From: Homoserinibacter sp. GY 40078 | Lineage (GTDB): Bacteria > Actinomycetota > Actinomycetes > Actinomycetales > Microbacteriaceae | Assembly: GCF_008017545.1 (NCBI RefSeq) | Contig: NZ_VRTZ01000002.1 | Coordinates: forward strand, 839,401-903,400 | Reading direction: 5' to 3' | Length of the DNA: 64,000 nt | Shown: in pieces, positions 19,600-29,367 of the stretch | How the letters are laid out: each line of letters opens with the position of its first letter | Numbering within the stretch: the stretch's first letter is position 1 | Made by a program: the position numbers and the translations under genes | The notes under the pieces: model-generated | What the model saw: the letters and a program-made list of their open reading frames with translations, nothing else | What the model was told of the DNA's origin: nothing | The model's database searches: none

Positions 19600-20834
19600 C
19601 GCAGCTGCTCCCGGGCGCGAGGGTCGTGACGGGCGAACGACAGGACGATGCCCACCGCGAGGAGGGTGGTCACGAGCGAGGAGCCGCCCGCCGAGATGAA
19701 CGGCAGCGGCACACCCAGCACGGGAAGGAGCCCGAGGACCACCGCGATGTTGACGAACGCCTGCCCGATGATCCAGATCATCGCGATCGCGGTCGCGAGC
19801 TTCGCATACGGATCGACCTGGCGACGGATGATGCGCACGAAGCAGATCGCCAATACCACGAACAACGCCACGACGAGCAGGGCACCGATGAGCCCGAGCT
19901 CCTCTCCGATGACGGCGAAGATGAAGTCCGTCTCGGCCTCCGGGAGCCAACTCCACTTGGCGGTCGAATTGCCGAGCCCGACGCCGAAGATCCCGCCGTC
20001 GCCGAGCGCCTGCCATCCCTGCAGCGTCTGGTAGCAGTAGCGGCTCGCGATGTCGGTGCAACCCTCGAACCAGACCGCGAAGCGCTCGCTCCGCGAGTCG
20101 CTCGCCTGCACGGCGATCGCGGCTCCGAGCGAACCCACGATCGTGATGAGCGACACGATGCTGAGCCGCACACCGCCGAAGTAGAGCGAGCCGAGCACCA
20201 TGGCCGCGAGGATCACCGTGGTGCCGAGGTCGTTTCCGAGCATGACGAGCATGATGCCCGCCACCGCGGGAGCGAGCGGCAGCGCGTACTCCCGCCAGTC
20301 CGCTCGCCGCCAGTCGTTGATGATGGGCGCGACGCGCGTGACCACGAGAGCCAGCCAGACGACGAACCCGAGCTTGATGAGCTCGGAGGGCTGCAGGCTG
20401 AACCCTCCGATGTAGAGCCAGTTGTTGTTGTAGAGGCTCTGCCCCGCGCCGACGACTACCACGACCGCCTGCAGCACGAGCGCGCCGATGATGAGGTGCC
20501 AGGCCCACCTCCGCCAGAACGATCGCGGCGCCCGCGCGGCGATCAGCATGAGCGGCACACCGATGAGCGCGAGGATCGCCTGCCGGCTTGCGCGGGCGAA
20601 GAAGTCGCCGTCACTCACCCACGACTCGATCGACGACGACGACAACACCATCACGAGCCCGAAGACGACGAGGAACAGCGTGGTTCCGAGAAGGAGGAAG
20701 TACTCCGGCGTCTCGGCGGCGAAGATGCGGCGGACGACGACGCGCGCGGCCGGGCCGCGGCGGGTCTCGTCAGCTGTCGCCGACGGGTCCGGATCCGGGG
20801 GCGGGTTCGGTCGGGAGGGCCGGGTCGTGGTCAC
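19596..20834 (-). CDS. ftsW: Lipid II polymerase / division protein FtsW (SEDS family)
   Basis: 412 residues from a GTG at 20834 (GAAGGGGGAG upstream), with a Pro-rich cytoplasmic N-terminus and about ten membrane segments. SEDS motifs include GFSLQPSELIKLGFV, MLGNDLGTTVIL, and PFISAGGSSLVTTL. It polymerises glycan strands with its partner FtsI, encoded in the same cluster. Its 5' end overlaps murD by 65 bases, an unusually long overlap. Confidence 0.95.
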   Translation of the reverse strand: MTTTRPSRPNPPPDPDPSATADETRRGPAARVVVRRIFAAETPEYFLLLGTTLFLVVFGLVMVLSSSSIESWVSDGDFFARASRQAILALIGVPLMLIAARAPRSFWRRWAWHLIIGALVLQAVVVVVGAGQSLYNNNWLYIGGFSLQPSELIKLGFVVWLALVVTRVAPIINDWRRADWREYALPLAPAVAGIMLVMLGNDLGTTVILAAMVLGSLYFGGVRLSIVSLITIVGSLGAAIAVQASDSRSERFAVWFEGCTDIASRYCYQTLQGWQALGDGGIFGVGLGNSTAKWSWLPEAETDFIFAVIGEELGLIGALLVVALFVVLAICFVRIIRRQVDPYAKLATAIAMIWIIGQAFVNIAVVLGLLPVLGVPLPFISAGGSSLVTTLLAVGIVLSFARHDPRAREQLR

Positions 20835-22344
20835 CGTCTCCCCCTTCCAGGTGCCTGCGGACCGCTGCGGCGAAGCGTCGGCCCCGATCCGCGTAGTCCG
20901 TGAACTGATCCATGGAGGCCGCCGCCGGAGCGAGGAGCACCACATCGCCCTCACGGGCGACGGATGCGGCCGCGCGCACGGCGGCGGACATCACATCCTC
21001 AGTCTCCGATCCCTCGACCTCGACGACCGACACGCCGGGCGCGTGTCGCTGGAACGCGAGGCGCAGGGCCGAGCGATCGGCGCCGATCAAGATCGCCGCA
21101 CGCAGCCGGGATGCGTGGCGCTCGACGAGCGGGGCGGGGTCGACGCCCTTCAGCAGGCCGCCTGCGATCCAGACCACCGACTCGGACGCGCGCAGGGCCG
21201 CATCGGCCGCGTGCGCATTGGTGGCCTTGGAGTCGTCGATCCAGCTCACACCGGAGGCGACGGCCACGAGCTCGGTGCGGTGGGCATCCATCCGGAAGCT
21301 GCGCACCGCGTCGCGGATCCGCGCCGGCTCGACACCCGCCGCGCGGGCGAGTGCTGCCGCGGCGAGCACGTTGGCGACCGAGTGCGGCGCGCCGAGTCCC
21401 GCTTCGCGCAGCTCGTCGAGCGTCGCGAGTTCGAGGGCATGGCTGCGCCGCTCCTCGAGGAACGCGCGATCGACCAGAACATCCTCGACGAGCCCGAGAT
21501 CGCTCGGCCCCGGGATGCCGAGGCCGAAGCCGATGGCGCGGCAGCCCTCCTGAACCTCGGCGTCCTCGACGAGTTCTCTCGTCGCGAGATCGCCGGTGTT
21601 GTAGACGCACGCGGCCCGCGTGTTCGCGTAGACGCGCCCCTTCGCGGCGACGTACGCCTCGCGCGAGCCGTGCCAGTCCAGATGATCGTCGGCGATGTTG
21701 AGGCAGACGCTCGCGAGCGGAGCGAGCTCACCTCCCGGATTCCGGTGGGCCCAGTGCAGCTGGTAGCTCGACAGCTCCACCACCAGCACGTCGAAGCCGC
21801 CCGGATCACGGATCGCGTCGAGCACCGGGATACCGATGTTGCCCGCCGGGGCGGCGCGCAGGCCGCCAGCGACGAGCATGTGCGCCGTGAGCTGGGTGGT
21901 GGTGGTCTTGCCGTTCGTGCCCGTGACGAGGATCCACTCCGCCGGGCTGCCATCCGCACGCGTGACCTTGTCGCGGAGTCGCCACGCGAGCTCGATGTCG
22001 CCCCACACGGGCACCCCCGCCTGCGCCGCCCACTCCAGAAGCGGGTGATCCGGGTGATATCCGGGCGACACGACCACGAGTTCCGGGGCGAACTCGAGAA
22101 GCTCGTCGGGCGCGCCCTGATCGTCGGGATGCTCGAGGAAACGCGCCCCGATCACCTCGAGAAGAGACAGGTGCTCCTCGCTCCCGCGTGCAGCGAGCAC
22201 GAGCACGTGGGCGCCGAGCTCGGTCAGGGTATCCGCGACCGAGAAGCCCGTGACCCCGAGCCCGAGGACGGCGACTCGCAGCCCCGACCAGTCGGCACGC
22301 CAGCTGGTCAGGCGCTCCGTCCGGGCGCTCAGCGGCTGATCCAT
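20770..22344 (-). CDS. murD: UDP-N-acetylmuramoylalanine--D-glutamate ligase
   Basis: 524 residues from the ATG at 22344. N-terminal Rossmann part ([17 protein letters not shown]), ATP loop [32 protein letters not shown] and the [13 protein letters not shown] motif for substrate and Mg binding. It adds D-Glu to UDP-MurNAc-L-Ala. The acidic/Pro-rich last ~25 residues lie over the start of ftsW and look like a tail read-through rather than a folded part. The 5' end overlaps mraY by 16 bases. Confidence 0.96.
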   Translation of the reverse strand: MDQPLSARTERLTSWRADWSGLRVAVLGLGVTGFSVADTLTELGAHVLVLAARGSEEHLSLLEVIGARFLEHPDDQGAPDELLEFAPELVVVSPGYHPDHPLLEWAAQAGVPVWGDIELAWRLRDKVTRADGSPAEWILVTGTNGKTTTTQLTAHMLVAGGLRAAPAGNIGIPVLDAIRDPGGFDVLVVELSSYQLHWAHRNPGGELAPLASVCLNIADDHLDWHGSREAYVAAKGRVYANTRAACVYNTGDLATRELVEDAEVQEGCRAIGFGLGIPGPSDLGLVEDVLVDRAFLEERRSHALELATLDELREAGLGAPHSVANVLAAAALARAAGVEPARIRDAVRSFRMDAHRTELVAVASGVSWIDDSKATNAHAADAALRASESVVWIAGGLLKGVDPAPLVERHASRLRAAILIGADRSALRLAFQRHAPGVSVVEVEGSETEDVMSAAVRAAASVAREGDVVLLAPAAASMDQFTDYADRGRRFAAAVRRHLEGGDGDHDPALPTEPAPGSGPVGDS

Positions 22345-23441
22345 TCGAGGTAGAACGCCCCGACACCCGCCGCGACGAACAGCGCGGCGATGATCCAGAA
22401 GCGCACGACGACCGTGATCTCGGCCCACCCCTTCAGCTCGAAGTGGTGATGCAGCGGACTCATGAGGAACACGCGTCTGCCCGTGCCGTATCTCCACTTC
22501 GTGAGCTTGAAGTACGCACGCTGGATGATGACCGATCCGGTGGTCACGAGGAACAGCCCACCGATGAGGATGAGCAGCAACTCCGTGCGGCTGAGGATCG
22601 CGAGCGCGGCGAGCGAGCCGCCGAGCGCGAGCGAGCCCGTGTCACCCATGAACAGCTGGGCGGGCGAGGTGTTCCACCAGAGGAAGCCGATGAGCGCTCC
22701 GGCGATCGCCGCGGCGACGACCGCGAGGTCCATCGGATCGCGCACGTCGTAGCACTTGTACTTCACGGCCTCATCGATGTTGATGTTGAAGCACGACTGG
22801 TTGAACTGCCAGAACCCGATGAAGATGTAGGCCGAGATCGCGAAGATCGAGGCGCCACTCGCGAGGCCGTCGAGGCCATCGGCGACGTTGACACCGTTCG
22901 ACGCGGACACGGTGATCAGGTTCACCCAGATGAGGAACAGGATCACGCCGATCACCGGACCGAACGCGAAGAGGTCGAGCCAGTGGATGTCGCGTACGCC
23001 CGAGATGTACGTCGAGGCCGGCGTGACGCCGTTCTCATCGGGGAAGTTCATCGCGAGCACCGCGAACACGGTCGCGACGATCGCCTGCCCGGCGATCTTC
23101 GACCATCCGCCGAGCCCGAGGCTGCGCTGCTTGCGGGTCTTCAGGAAGTCGTCGAGGAAGCCGACGAGACCGAGCCCCACCATCATGCCGAGCACGAGCG
23201 TCGCGACCATCGTGAGCGGCGCCTCGGCCACGAGATGACCCACGAGGTAGCCGAGCACCGTGCCGATGATGAAGACGATGCCGCCCATCGTCGGCGTTCC
23301 GCGCTTCGTGTGGTGCGACTGCGGACCGTCGTCGCGGATGAACTGACCCCAGCCCAACCGGCGGAAGAGGCGGATCCACAGCGGCGTCGTGAAGAGCGTG
23401 AAGACGAGCGAGAACGCGCCCGCGACGAGGAGCGCGATCAC
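22329..23441 (-). CDS. mraY: Phospho-N-acetylmuramoyl-pentapeptide transferase
   Basis: 370 residues, about ten membrane helices. Conserved loops: [38 protein letters not shown] with the catalytic Asp pair, [15 protein letters not shown] and [12 protein letters not shown]. It transfers phospho-MurNAc-pentapeptide to undecaprenyl phosphate, giving lipid I. Its ATG overlaps the murF stop (ATGA). Confidence 0.97.
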   Translation of the reverse strand: MIALLVAGAFSLVFTLFTTPLWIRLFRRLGWGQFIRDDGPQSHHTKRGTPTMGGIVFIIGTVLGYLVGHLVAEAPLTMVATLVLGMMVGLGLVGFLDDFLKTRKQRSLGLGGWSKIAGQAIVATVFAVLAMNFPDENGVTPASTYISGVRDIHWLDLFAFGPVIGVILFLIWVNLITVSASNGVNVADGLDGLASGASIFAISAYIFIGFWQFNQSCFNINIDEAVKYKCYDVRDPMDLAVVAAAIAGALIGFLWWNTSPAQLFMGDTGSLALGGSLAALAILSRTELLLILIGGLFLVTTGSVIIQRAYFKLTKWRYGTGRRVFLMSPLHHHFELKGWAEITVVVRFWIIAALFVAAGVGAFYLEWISR

Positions 23442-24853
23442 GAGGTCGCCCCATCGGCGGCGATGCGATCGCCGAGATGACGGAGCCCCGCGGAGTTGGA
23501 CGACTTCACGAGCACGATGTCACCAGGGCGGAGCGTCTCACGGAGCACATCGTAAGCGGCGTCGGCGTCATCCACGAACACCGACTCCCCGTCCCACGAG
23601 CCCTCGAGGCCGGCGGCCGCATGGATGTGGCGGGCGCGTTCCCCCACGACGACGAGCTGACGGATGTCGAGACGCACCGCCAGCCGCCCGATCCGATCGT
23701 GCTCCTCTTGGGCGAGCTCGCCCAGCTCCGCCATCTCGCCGAGCACGGCGACGGTGCGTCGATCGTCGGCGCGCGCGATCTGCGCGAGGGTCTTGAGCGC
23801 GGCAGCGACGGAGTCGGGGCTCGCGTTGTACGCGTCGTTGACGATCGTGACGCCGTCCGCCCGCTGAGTGACCTCCATGCGCCACCGCTCAGCGCGCTCG
23901 AGGCGCTCGAGCGCCCCGACGGCCCGATCGAGGTCGACACCGAGCTCGCGCGCGACCGCCAACGCCGCCAGCGCGTTCATGACGTGGTGCTCGCCGAGGA
24001 TCTGCAGCTGCACCGCGCGTCGCACGTCGTCGACCACGAGGGTGAAGGAGGTGCCGGCGGCAGTCGCCTCGACAGCCTCCGCGCGCACCTCGGCGCCCCG
24101 CGAGAGACCGAAGGTGACGACCCGCGCCGCCGTGCGGCCCGCCATCCGCGCGACGCGCTCGTCGTCGGCGTTGAGGATCGCCACGGCGCTCGCCGGAAGG
24201 TCGACGACCATCTCGGCCTTCGCCTGTTCGGTGGCATCGATCCCGCCGAAGCCGCCCGCGTGCGCAAGGCCGACCTTCAGCACCACGCCGATGTCGGGAC
24301 GCGCGATGGAGACGAGTCGAGCGATCCGTCCCGGTCCGCTCGCGCCCATCTCGACGACGAGGTATCGCGTGTCGTCATCGATGCGGAGCATCGAGATCGG
24401 CGCACCGACCTGGTTGTTGAAGGAATCGCGGGGTGCGACCGTGGGAGCTTCGGCGGCGAGGATCTCGCGGAGCATGTTCTTGGTCGTCGTCTTGCCGTTG
24501 GAGCCCGTGATCCCGACTACCTCCAGGGCGCCACCCGTGCGCACGCGCGCGACGACCTCCCGCGCCAGCGAGCCGAGCGCGTCGAGACCGTCGGCGACGA
24601 CGAGCTGCGGCACCTCCAGGTCGAGCCTCCCGCGGCAGATCACGGCCGCGGCGCCCGCCTCGACCGCAGCGGGCGCGAAGAGATGCCCATCGGTCACCTC
24701 ACCCGGCAGCGCCACGAAGATCGATCCCGGCTGCACGAGACGCGAATCCGTCTCGACGCTGCCCGCGACCACGGCGTCGGGGGCGATCCCCGCCGGGAGC
24801 AGCAGCTCCGCGTCCAGCAGTTCGGCGAGCTCTTCGAGCCGGAACGGGATCAT
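23438..24853 (-). CDS. murF: UDP-MurNAc-tripeptide--D-Ala-D-Ala ligase
   Basis: 471 residues from the ATG at 24853. Mur ligase motifs: [18 protein letters not shown] (ATP loop), [27 protein letters not shown] and [16 protein letters not shown]. It adds D-Ala-D-Ala to the stem peptide. Only 40 bases separate it from ftsI, so the murE gene found there in most dcw clusters is missing. Could it be MurE? The MEMGAS-type and DAYNAS motifs favour MurF. Confidence 0.95.
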   Translation of the reverse strand: MIPFRLEELAELLDAELLLPAGIAPDAVVAGSVETDSRLVQPGSIFVALPGEVTDGHLFAPAAVEAGAAAVICRGRLDLEVPQLVVADGLDALGSLAREVVARVRTGGALEVVGITGSNGKTTTKNMLREILAAEAPTVAPRDSFNNQVGAPISMLRIDDDTRYLVVEMGASGPGRIARLVSIARPDIGVVLKVGLAHAGGFGGIDATEQAKAEMVVDLPASAVAILNADDERVARMAGRTAARVVTFGLSRGAEVRAEAVEATAAGTSFTLVVDDVRRAVQLQILGEHHVMNALAALAVARELGVDLDRAVGALERLERAERWRMEVTQRADGVTIVNDAYNASPDSVAAALKTLAQIARADDRRTVAVLGEMAELGELAQEEHDRIGRLAVRLDIRQLVVVGERARHIHAAAGLEGSWDGESVFVDDADAAYDVLRETLRPGDIVLVKSSNSAGLRHLGDRIAADGATS

Positions 24854-24893
24854 GCACTCTCCTCGGTTGCGGCGCGCGCGCACCGCGGCGCCA

Positions 24894-26666
24894 TCACCAG
24901 GTGAGGGGGATGCTGGGCGCCGGTTCGGTCGACGGCGGCACTCGGAACGTCTTGATGACCTGCTTGGCGATCGCGTTGAACGTGGGTGCCGCTGCCCGGG
25001 ACGACATAATCGTAGTCGGATAGGCGAAGGTCACCGTGATCGCGTACTGGGGGTCGTCGGCGGGCAGCATGCCCACGACCGACACGATGCGGTCGGATGT
25101 GTACACACCGTTCTTCGCGACCTCCGCGGTGCCGGACTTCGCGGCGATGCGATACCCCGGAACGGCGAGCGTCGGGCCGAGGTGGTAGTTGGTCACCACG
25201 TTCTCGAGGATGTTGATCGTCTGCTTCGCGGCCTTCTCCGAGACGACACGGGTGCCCTCCGGCTCCGGGACATCCGTCCACGTGCCATCGGCGTGCTCGC
25301 ATCCCTCGACGAGGGTCAACGGGATGCGCACGCCTCCGTTGCCGATCGTCTGATACAGGCTCGCCACCTGGGCGCTCGTCGCGGTCATGCCCTGACCGAA
25401 CTGCTGCGTGACCGCCGTGACCGGGTCGGTGTCAGCGACCGAGCGCACGAAGCCGTCGTCCTCCGCGAGGAAGTCCGCGCCGGTGGGCGATCCGAAGCCG
25501 AACGCCTTGAGGTACTCGATGCGCTGCTTGAGGGGCATGAGCTCGGTCATCTGCCCGATGCCGATGTTCGAGGAGTTGACCAGCACGCCCGCAGTCGTGA
25601 ATCGGATCGTGTCGTGCAGCCACGAGTCGTGGATCTCGGCACCGACGGGCAGCCCCTTCGTGTACGCGGAAGGCACGGTGAACTGCGTCGTGGGCGTCAG
25701 CACGCCAGCATCCAGCATGCCGGCGACAGTCGCCGTCTTGATGACCGATCCCGGCTCGTACGGGGCGACGAAGCTGCGCGCTCCCGCATCCTCCGCCTTC
25801 GCGGAGTTCAGATCGTTGGGGTCGATCGTGGGCCAGTCGGCCGCGGCTCGAATCTTCCCGGTCTTGATCTCGACGACGAACGCGGTGCCCCACTTCGCAC
25901 CGATTGCCGTGCCCTGCTCGGCGAGGGCCTGCTGGGTGAACCACTGCAGATCCGAGTCGATCGTCAGGTGGACGGTCCCGCCGTCCTTCGCGGGCTTCTC
26001 GACAACCTCGGAACCGGGCAGTCGCACGCCATCGGCACTCAGCGCGTACTGGACCTCGCCGTTGGTCGAGGCGAGGCACTCGTCCCACTTGAGCTCCGTG
26101 CCCGAAAGGGCGCCGTCGGTGCCCATGAGGCCGATCAGGTTGCCGGCGATGGCACCGTTCGGGTAGCTCCGCGCGGGTTGGGGCTCGCTGTAGACCCACG
26201 GGATGTCGAGGTCGCGCACCGCACGGAACACGTCGAGGGTGACCGACTTCACGAGGTAGACGAATCGCGCGTCGGGATCTTCTGTGAGCGTCGTCGTGAG
26301 TTCCGCGGGATCCGCGCCGGTCAGATCGGCGATCTCCTGAACGGCCTGCTGCAGGCTCACCTTCACGCGAGTCTTCGTGCCGTCGACCTCCTCGACGCGG
26401 TCGAAGTCCGACTCGACCATGTCGGGGGCCGCCGTGATGTTGAACCGGTCGACGCTCGTCGCGAGCACCGTCCCGTTCGCGTCGACGATGTCGCCTCGCG
26501 TGCCCCACAGGGTCGCCGGATACGTCTGCTGCCGGGCGATCTTGCTGAACGTGTCGGCCCGGACGACCTGGATGTCCACGAGCCGCACCGAGAAGATGAC
26601 GACAACGGCGAACACCGCGAGAACGGCGAGCGTCAATCGGCGGCGCGTGCGCCGGGCTTCGATCAC
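24894..26666 (-). CDS. ftsI: Penicillin-binding protein FtsI / PBP3
   Basis: 590 residues from a GTG at 26666 with a strong GGAGAG ribosome site. One N-terminal membrane segment (LAVLAVFAVVVIFSVRLV), a dimerisation/pedestal domain, and a transpeptidase domain with active-site SVIK in YEPGSVIKTATV, SSN in VNSSNIGIG and KSG in AAKSGTAEV. It cross-links septal peptidoglycan with FtsW. It follows ftsL by 13 bases. Confidence 0.95.
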   Translation of the reverse strand: MIEARRTRRRLTLAVLAVFAVVVIFSVRLVDIQVVRADTFSKIARQQTYPATLWGTRGDIVDANGTVLATSVDRFNITAAPDMVESDFDRVEEVDGTKTRVKVSLQQAVQEIADLTGADPAELTTTLTEDPDARFVYLVKSVTLDVFRAVRDLDIPWVYSEPQPARSYPNGAIAGNLIGLMGTDGALSGTELKWDECLASTNGEVQYALSADGVRLPGSEVVEKPAKDGGTVHLTIDSDLQWFTQQALAEQGTAIGAKWGTAFVVEIKTGKIRAAADWPTIDPNDLNSAKAEDAGARSFVAPYEPGSVIKTATVAGMLDAGVLTPTTQFTVPSAYTKGLPVGAEIHDSWLHDTIRFTTAGVLVNSSNIGIGQMTELMPLKQRIEYLKAFGFGSPTGADFLAEDDGFVRSVADTDPVTAVTQQFGQGMTATSAQVASLYQTIGNGGVRIPLTLVEGCEHADGTWTDVPEPEGTRVVSEKAAKQTINILENVVTNYHLGPTLAVPGYRIAAKSGTAEVAKNGVYTSDRIVSVVGMLPADDPQYAITVTFAYPTTIMSSRAAAPTFNAIAKQVIKTFRVPPSTEPAPSIPLTW

Positions 26667-26679
26667 GTTCTCTCCTGCC

Positions 26680-27270
26680 TCAGCGGGTCGTGGGCGACGG
26701 TATCGCGCCCTGTCCGCTCGTCGACGGAACGACACCCGAGCCGGATGACTCGGCGTCTCCGGCGTCTGTCGTGATGGCCGCGTTCTGCGCCGCCTCGATG
26801 TCCTTCAGGTCGATCACGTCGGACCCGTCCGCGAGGACGTTCCCGATGAGATTGCCGCCCTGCCCCACGATCTGTCCGGTCGCGGGCCCCCCGGACCCGA
26901 CAGCCTTCGCCTTCGAGACGTCGAGGAACACGGGGTTGCCGCCGACCACCATGCCCAGCGCATCGGCACCGGCGATGAGGTTCTGGGTCGAGCTCAGGCG
27001 CTCGAGCGACTCCTGGCTCGCGTTCTGGTCACGCTGCAAATCGCGTCGCTCCGTTTGGAGATGCGAGATCTGGTACGCGCCGTCCGCGAGCACCATGCTC
27101 ATTCCCAGCTGCGCGAGCAGGATCACTCCGATGCCTCCGATCGCGACGAGCGCGGCATACAGGCGTGGGCGGGCGCGCTTCTGGGCACGGCTCGGCGCGA
27201 CATCGAGGTGGCGGCGGGGCTCCTGTGTAGGAGCGGATGCCGGCAGGAGCCGGGCTGTGGCGGCGCTCAT
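26680..27270 (-). CDS. ftsL: FtsL-like division protein
   Basis: 196 residues with one membrane segment at about 37-62 ([22 protein letters not shown]), then a coiled-coil-like stretch ([21 protein letters not shown]) and a long Gly/Ser/Ala-rich tail. Sequence is poorly conserved in this family; the call rests on topology and the position between rsmH and ftsI. It would bind FtsQ and DivIC outside the membrane. Its ATG overlaps the rsmH stop (ATGA). Confidence 0.85.
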   Translation of the reverse strand: MSAATARLLPASAPTQEPRRHLDVAPSRAQKRARPRLYAALVAIGGIGVILLAQLGMSMVLADGAYQISHLQTERRDLQRDQNASQESLERLSSTQNLIAGADALGMVVGGNPVFLDVSKAKAVGSGGPATGQIVGQGGNLIGNVLADGSDVIDLKDIEAAQNAAITTDAGDAESSGSGVVPSTSGQGAIPSPTTR

Positions 27271-28217
27271 GCGGCCTCCGTGATCTTCTCGGCCGCACGG
27301 AGGCGGACGGGGGTGGCGCGCGGGTTCCGCGCACGTTCGTCGTCGTCGGCGAGTTCCGCGCCGCGCACCAGAAGGCGCAGCTCGGGTCGGTGCTCGGGCA
27401 GCTCGACCGGAAGCCCCCGGGGAGCCGTCGACGTCGAGCGGGTCTGCAGGACGCGCTTCACGATGCGGTCCTCGAGGGACTGGTACGCCATCACCACGAT
27501 GCGGCCCCCGGGCCCGAGCGCGTCGACAGCGGCGGGGATCGCGCGTTCGAGCACCGCGAGCTCCTGGTTGACCTCGATCCGGAGTGCCTGGAAGACCCGC
27601 TTCGCCTGGTGCCCGCTTCGACGCGCGGCAGCAGGGGTCGCCTCGTCGATGATCGCCACGAGACGCGCCGAGCTCTCGATCGGCTCCACCTGTCGCGCCT
27701 CGACGATCCGACGGGCGTAGCGGGGCGCGAGCTTCTCCTCGCCGTACTCGTAGAAGATCCGGCGAAGCTCGGATTCGTCGTATTCCGCGAGCACCCGTGC
27801 CGCGGTGAGTTCGGACGTGTCGTCCATCCGCATGTCGAGCGGAGCGTCCCGGGAATAGGCGAAGCCGCGCTCCGGGAGGTCGAGCTGCATGGACGAGACG
27901 CCCAAGTCGAAGAGGATGCCCGCGATGCTCTCGATGCCGAGGTCTGCCAGCACCTGCGGCAGGCCGTCGTAGACGGTGTGGACGAGTTCCACGCGGTCGC
28001 CGAATCGTGCGAGACGCTCAGCGCTCATCGCGAGGGCGTGCCGGTCGCGATCCAGGCCGACGAGGCGCACCTCGGGGAAGCGATCGAGCATCGCCTCGGC
28101 GTGCCCTCCGAGCCCGAGTGTCGCGTCGACGACGACCGCCCCGGGCGAGGCGAGCGCCGGAGCGAGCAGCTCGAGACAACGCTCGAGCAGGACGGGGATG
28201 TGGAGGCGATCGGTCAT
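27267..28217 (-). CDS. rsmH: 16S rRNA (cytosine-1402-N4) methyltransferase
   Basis: 316 residues from the ATG at 28217 ([18 protein letters not shown]). SAM-binding [27 protein letters not shown], then [28 protein letters not shown] and the C-terminal [16 protein letters not shown] [15 protein letters not shown]. It modifies the ribosomal P-site base of 16S rRNA. Second gene of the mraZ operon. Confidence 0.96.
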   Translation of the reverse strand: MTDRLHIPVLLERCLELLAPALASPGAVVVDATLGLGGHAEAMLDRFPEVRLVGLDRDRHALAMSAERLARFGDRVELVHTVYDGLPQVLADLGIESIAGILFDLGVSSMQLDLPERGFAYSRDAPLDMRMDDTSELTAARVLAEYDESELRRIFYEYGEEKLAPRYARRIVEARQVEPIESSARLVAIIDEATPAAARRSGHQAKRVFQALRIEVNQELAVLERAIPAAVDALGPGGRIVVMAYQSLEDRIVKRVLQTRSTSTAPRGLPVELPEHRPELRLLVRGAELADDDERARNPRATPVRLRAAEKITEAA

Positions 28218-28316
28218 GATGCGGGGCCGCTCCCCCGGGTCCGATCCCCATCCGCTGCGACCTGGCACCGGGGAAGGTGTGCCAGGGAGCGCGGCTGAGG
28301 GTCGCACCCGGGGGCG

Positions 28317-28748
28317 CTAGAACAGGCCCGCGATCACCTCCTCGTCGGTGTCGGCGAAGTCGGCCTCGGTGGAGGCGTAGTAGGCCTCCCACGCGGCGGT
28401 GTCCCAGATCTCGGCGCGGTTGCCCGTGCCGATCACGGTGAGCTCGCGCCCCAGGCCCGCGTACTCGCGCAGCATCGCGGGGATCGTCACACGGTGCTGC
28501 TTGTCGGGGATCTCCTGCGAGGCGCCGCTCAAGAGCAGACGGAGGAAGTCGCGACCCTTCTTGCCGGTGACGGGCGCCTGCCGGGCGCGCTCGTGCAGGT
28601 CTTCGAACTCCCGCTGGCTGAACACGTAGATGCAGCGCTCCTGGCCTCGGGTCATCACGACACCGCCGGCGAAGTCGTCCATGAACTTCGCCGGAAGGAT
28701 GATGCGCCCCTTCTCGTCGAGCTTGGGGACGAACGTGCCGAGCAGCAT
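28317..28748 (-). CDS. mraZ: Transcriptional regulator MraZ
   Basis: 143 residues with two AbrB-like repeats: [19 protein letters not shown] near the N-terminus and [18 protein letters not shown] in the second half. MraZ forms a ring and binds tandem repeats at its own promoter, controlling the dcw operon. It is the first gene of the minus-strand cluster, with AAGGGGGAGG before the ATG and GTGG repeats 38-61 bases upstream. Confidence 0.96.
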   Translation of the reverse strand: MLLGTFVPKLDEKGRIILPAKFMDDFAGGVVMTRGQERCIYVFSQREFEDLHERARQAPVTGKKGRDFLRLLLSGASQEIPDKQHRVTIPAMLREYAGLGRELTVIGTGNRAEIWDTAAWEAYYASTEADFADTDEEVIAGLF

Positions 28749-28784
28749 GCCCTCCCCCTTCGCTCCGGCCAGATCCAGGTGTGC

Positions 28785-28809
28785 TCCACTTTACTCCACA
28801 ATCCACCAC
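28785..28809 (-). promoter_or_regulatory. mraZ: MraZ box: three GTGG repeats at 10-bp spacing
   Basis: On the minus strand GTGG begins at 28809, 28799 and 28789, exactly 10 bases apart; the second and third units share GTGGAG. MraZ proteins in other bacteria bind direct repeats of about one helical turn upstream of mraZ. The position 38-61 bases before the mraZ ATG fits an autoregulatory operator. Confidence 0.7.
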
Positions 28810-28930
28810 CAACCAAGCAAAATGCGCCCCAGATCGGGGGGTGTCGTACGAAGAGGCCCGAAAACTAAAGGGAAGTAGGGCGTGGAGGAAGGTGGAGGGA
28901 AAAGCGCGCCTCGGGGAGGAAAGCGGGCAC

Positions 28931-28959
28931 AAAAAAACGCCGGTCCGAAGACCGGCGTT
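28931..28959 (-). terminator. Intrinsic terminator after the DUF3040 gene
   Basis: AACGCCGGTC (28936-28945) and its perfect complement GACCGGCGTT (28950-28959) enclose a CGAA loop (TTCG on the minus strand). On the minus strand the stem is followed by a run of seven T. It lies 28 bases past the stop of the DUF3040 gene at 28987. This is the clearest Rho-independent terminator in the window. Confidence 0.9.
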
Positions 28960-28986
28960 CTCAGCGGGCGGCGAAAGCCGCCCGGA

Positions 28987-29283
28987 TCAGCGGTTGTCGC
29001 GGGGACGCGACGGGACCGTGAGACGAAGTGGAGGGGCTGCGACGAGCACGGCACCGCCGAACATCGCGACGAACCCCGCGACCCCGACCAGTGGCTGGCG
29101 CAGAACGACCCCGAGCACCAGCAGCGTCAATCCGATGAGCAGCCCGATGGAGGCGATGACGATCGCGGTGGCGTTGGCACGACCTCGTCGCACACCCACG
29201 GTCGTGACGTCGTCGGCCTCGCTGTGATAGAGATTGCGCTCCATCTCGTCGAGGAGGCGCTGCTCCTGCTCGGAAAGCGGCAT
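28987..29283 (-). CDS. DUF3040 small membrane protein
   Basis: 98 residues from the ATG at 29283 (MPLSEQEQRLLDEMERNLY), the hallmark start of the DUF3040 family. Two membrane segments follow (AIVIASIGLLIGLTLLVLG and VGVAGFVAMFGGAVLVA). The family is confined to actinobacteria and its function is unknown; the M. tuberculosis member Rv2169c lies in the same place relative to mraZ. It has its own terminator. Confidence 0.9.
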   Translation of the reverse strand: MPLSEQEQRLLDEMERNLYHSEADDVTTVGVRRGRANATAIVIASIGLLIGLTLLVLGVVLRQPLVGVAGFVAMFGGAVLVAAPPLRLTVPSRPRDNR

Positions 29284-29355
29284 GTCGTGCTCCTTCAGCC
29301 GTCCGGCGTCAAGCGGTCGCCGGTGCAAACATGATTGTAGGCGCGGACGCCTGGC

Positions 29356-29361
29356 TAGGCT
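29356..29361 (+). promoter_or_regulatory. -10 box, leaderless promoter of the polyprenyl synthase gene
   Basis: TAGGCT ends six bases before the GTG at 29368, with no ribosome site between them. Confidence 0.5.
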
Positions 29362-29367
29362 AGGTAC

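Noticed and set aside
19600..20508. A 300-codon N-terminal extension of murG
   Set aside because: The extension is Arg/His/Ala-rich and lies over ftsW in another frame. The GTG at 19599 has a GTGA overlap and the family start motif follows at once.
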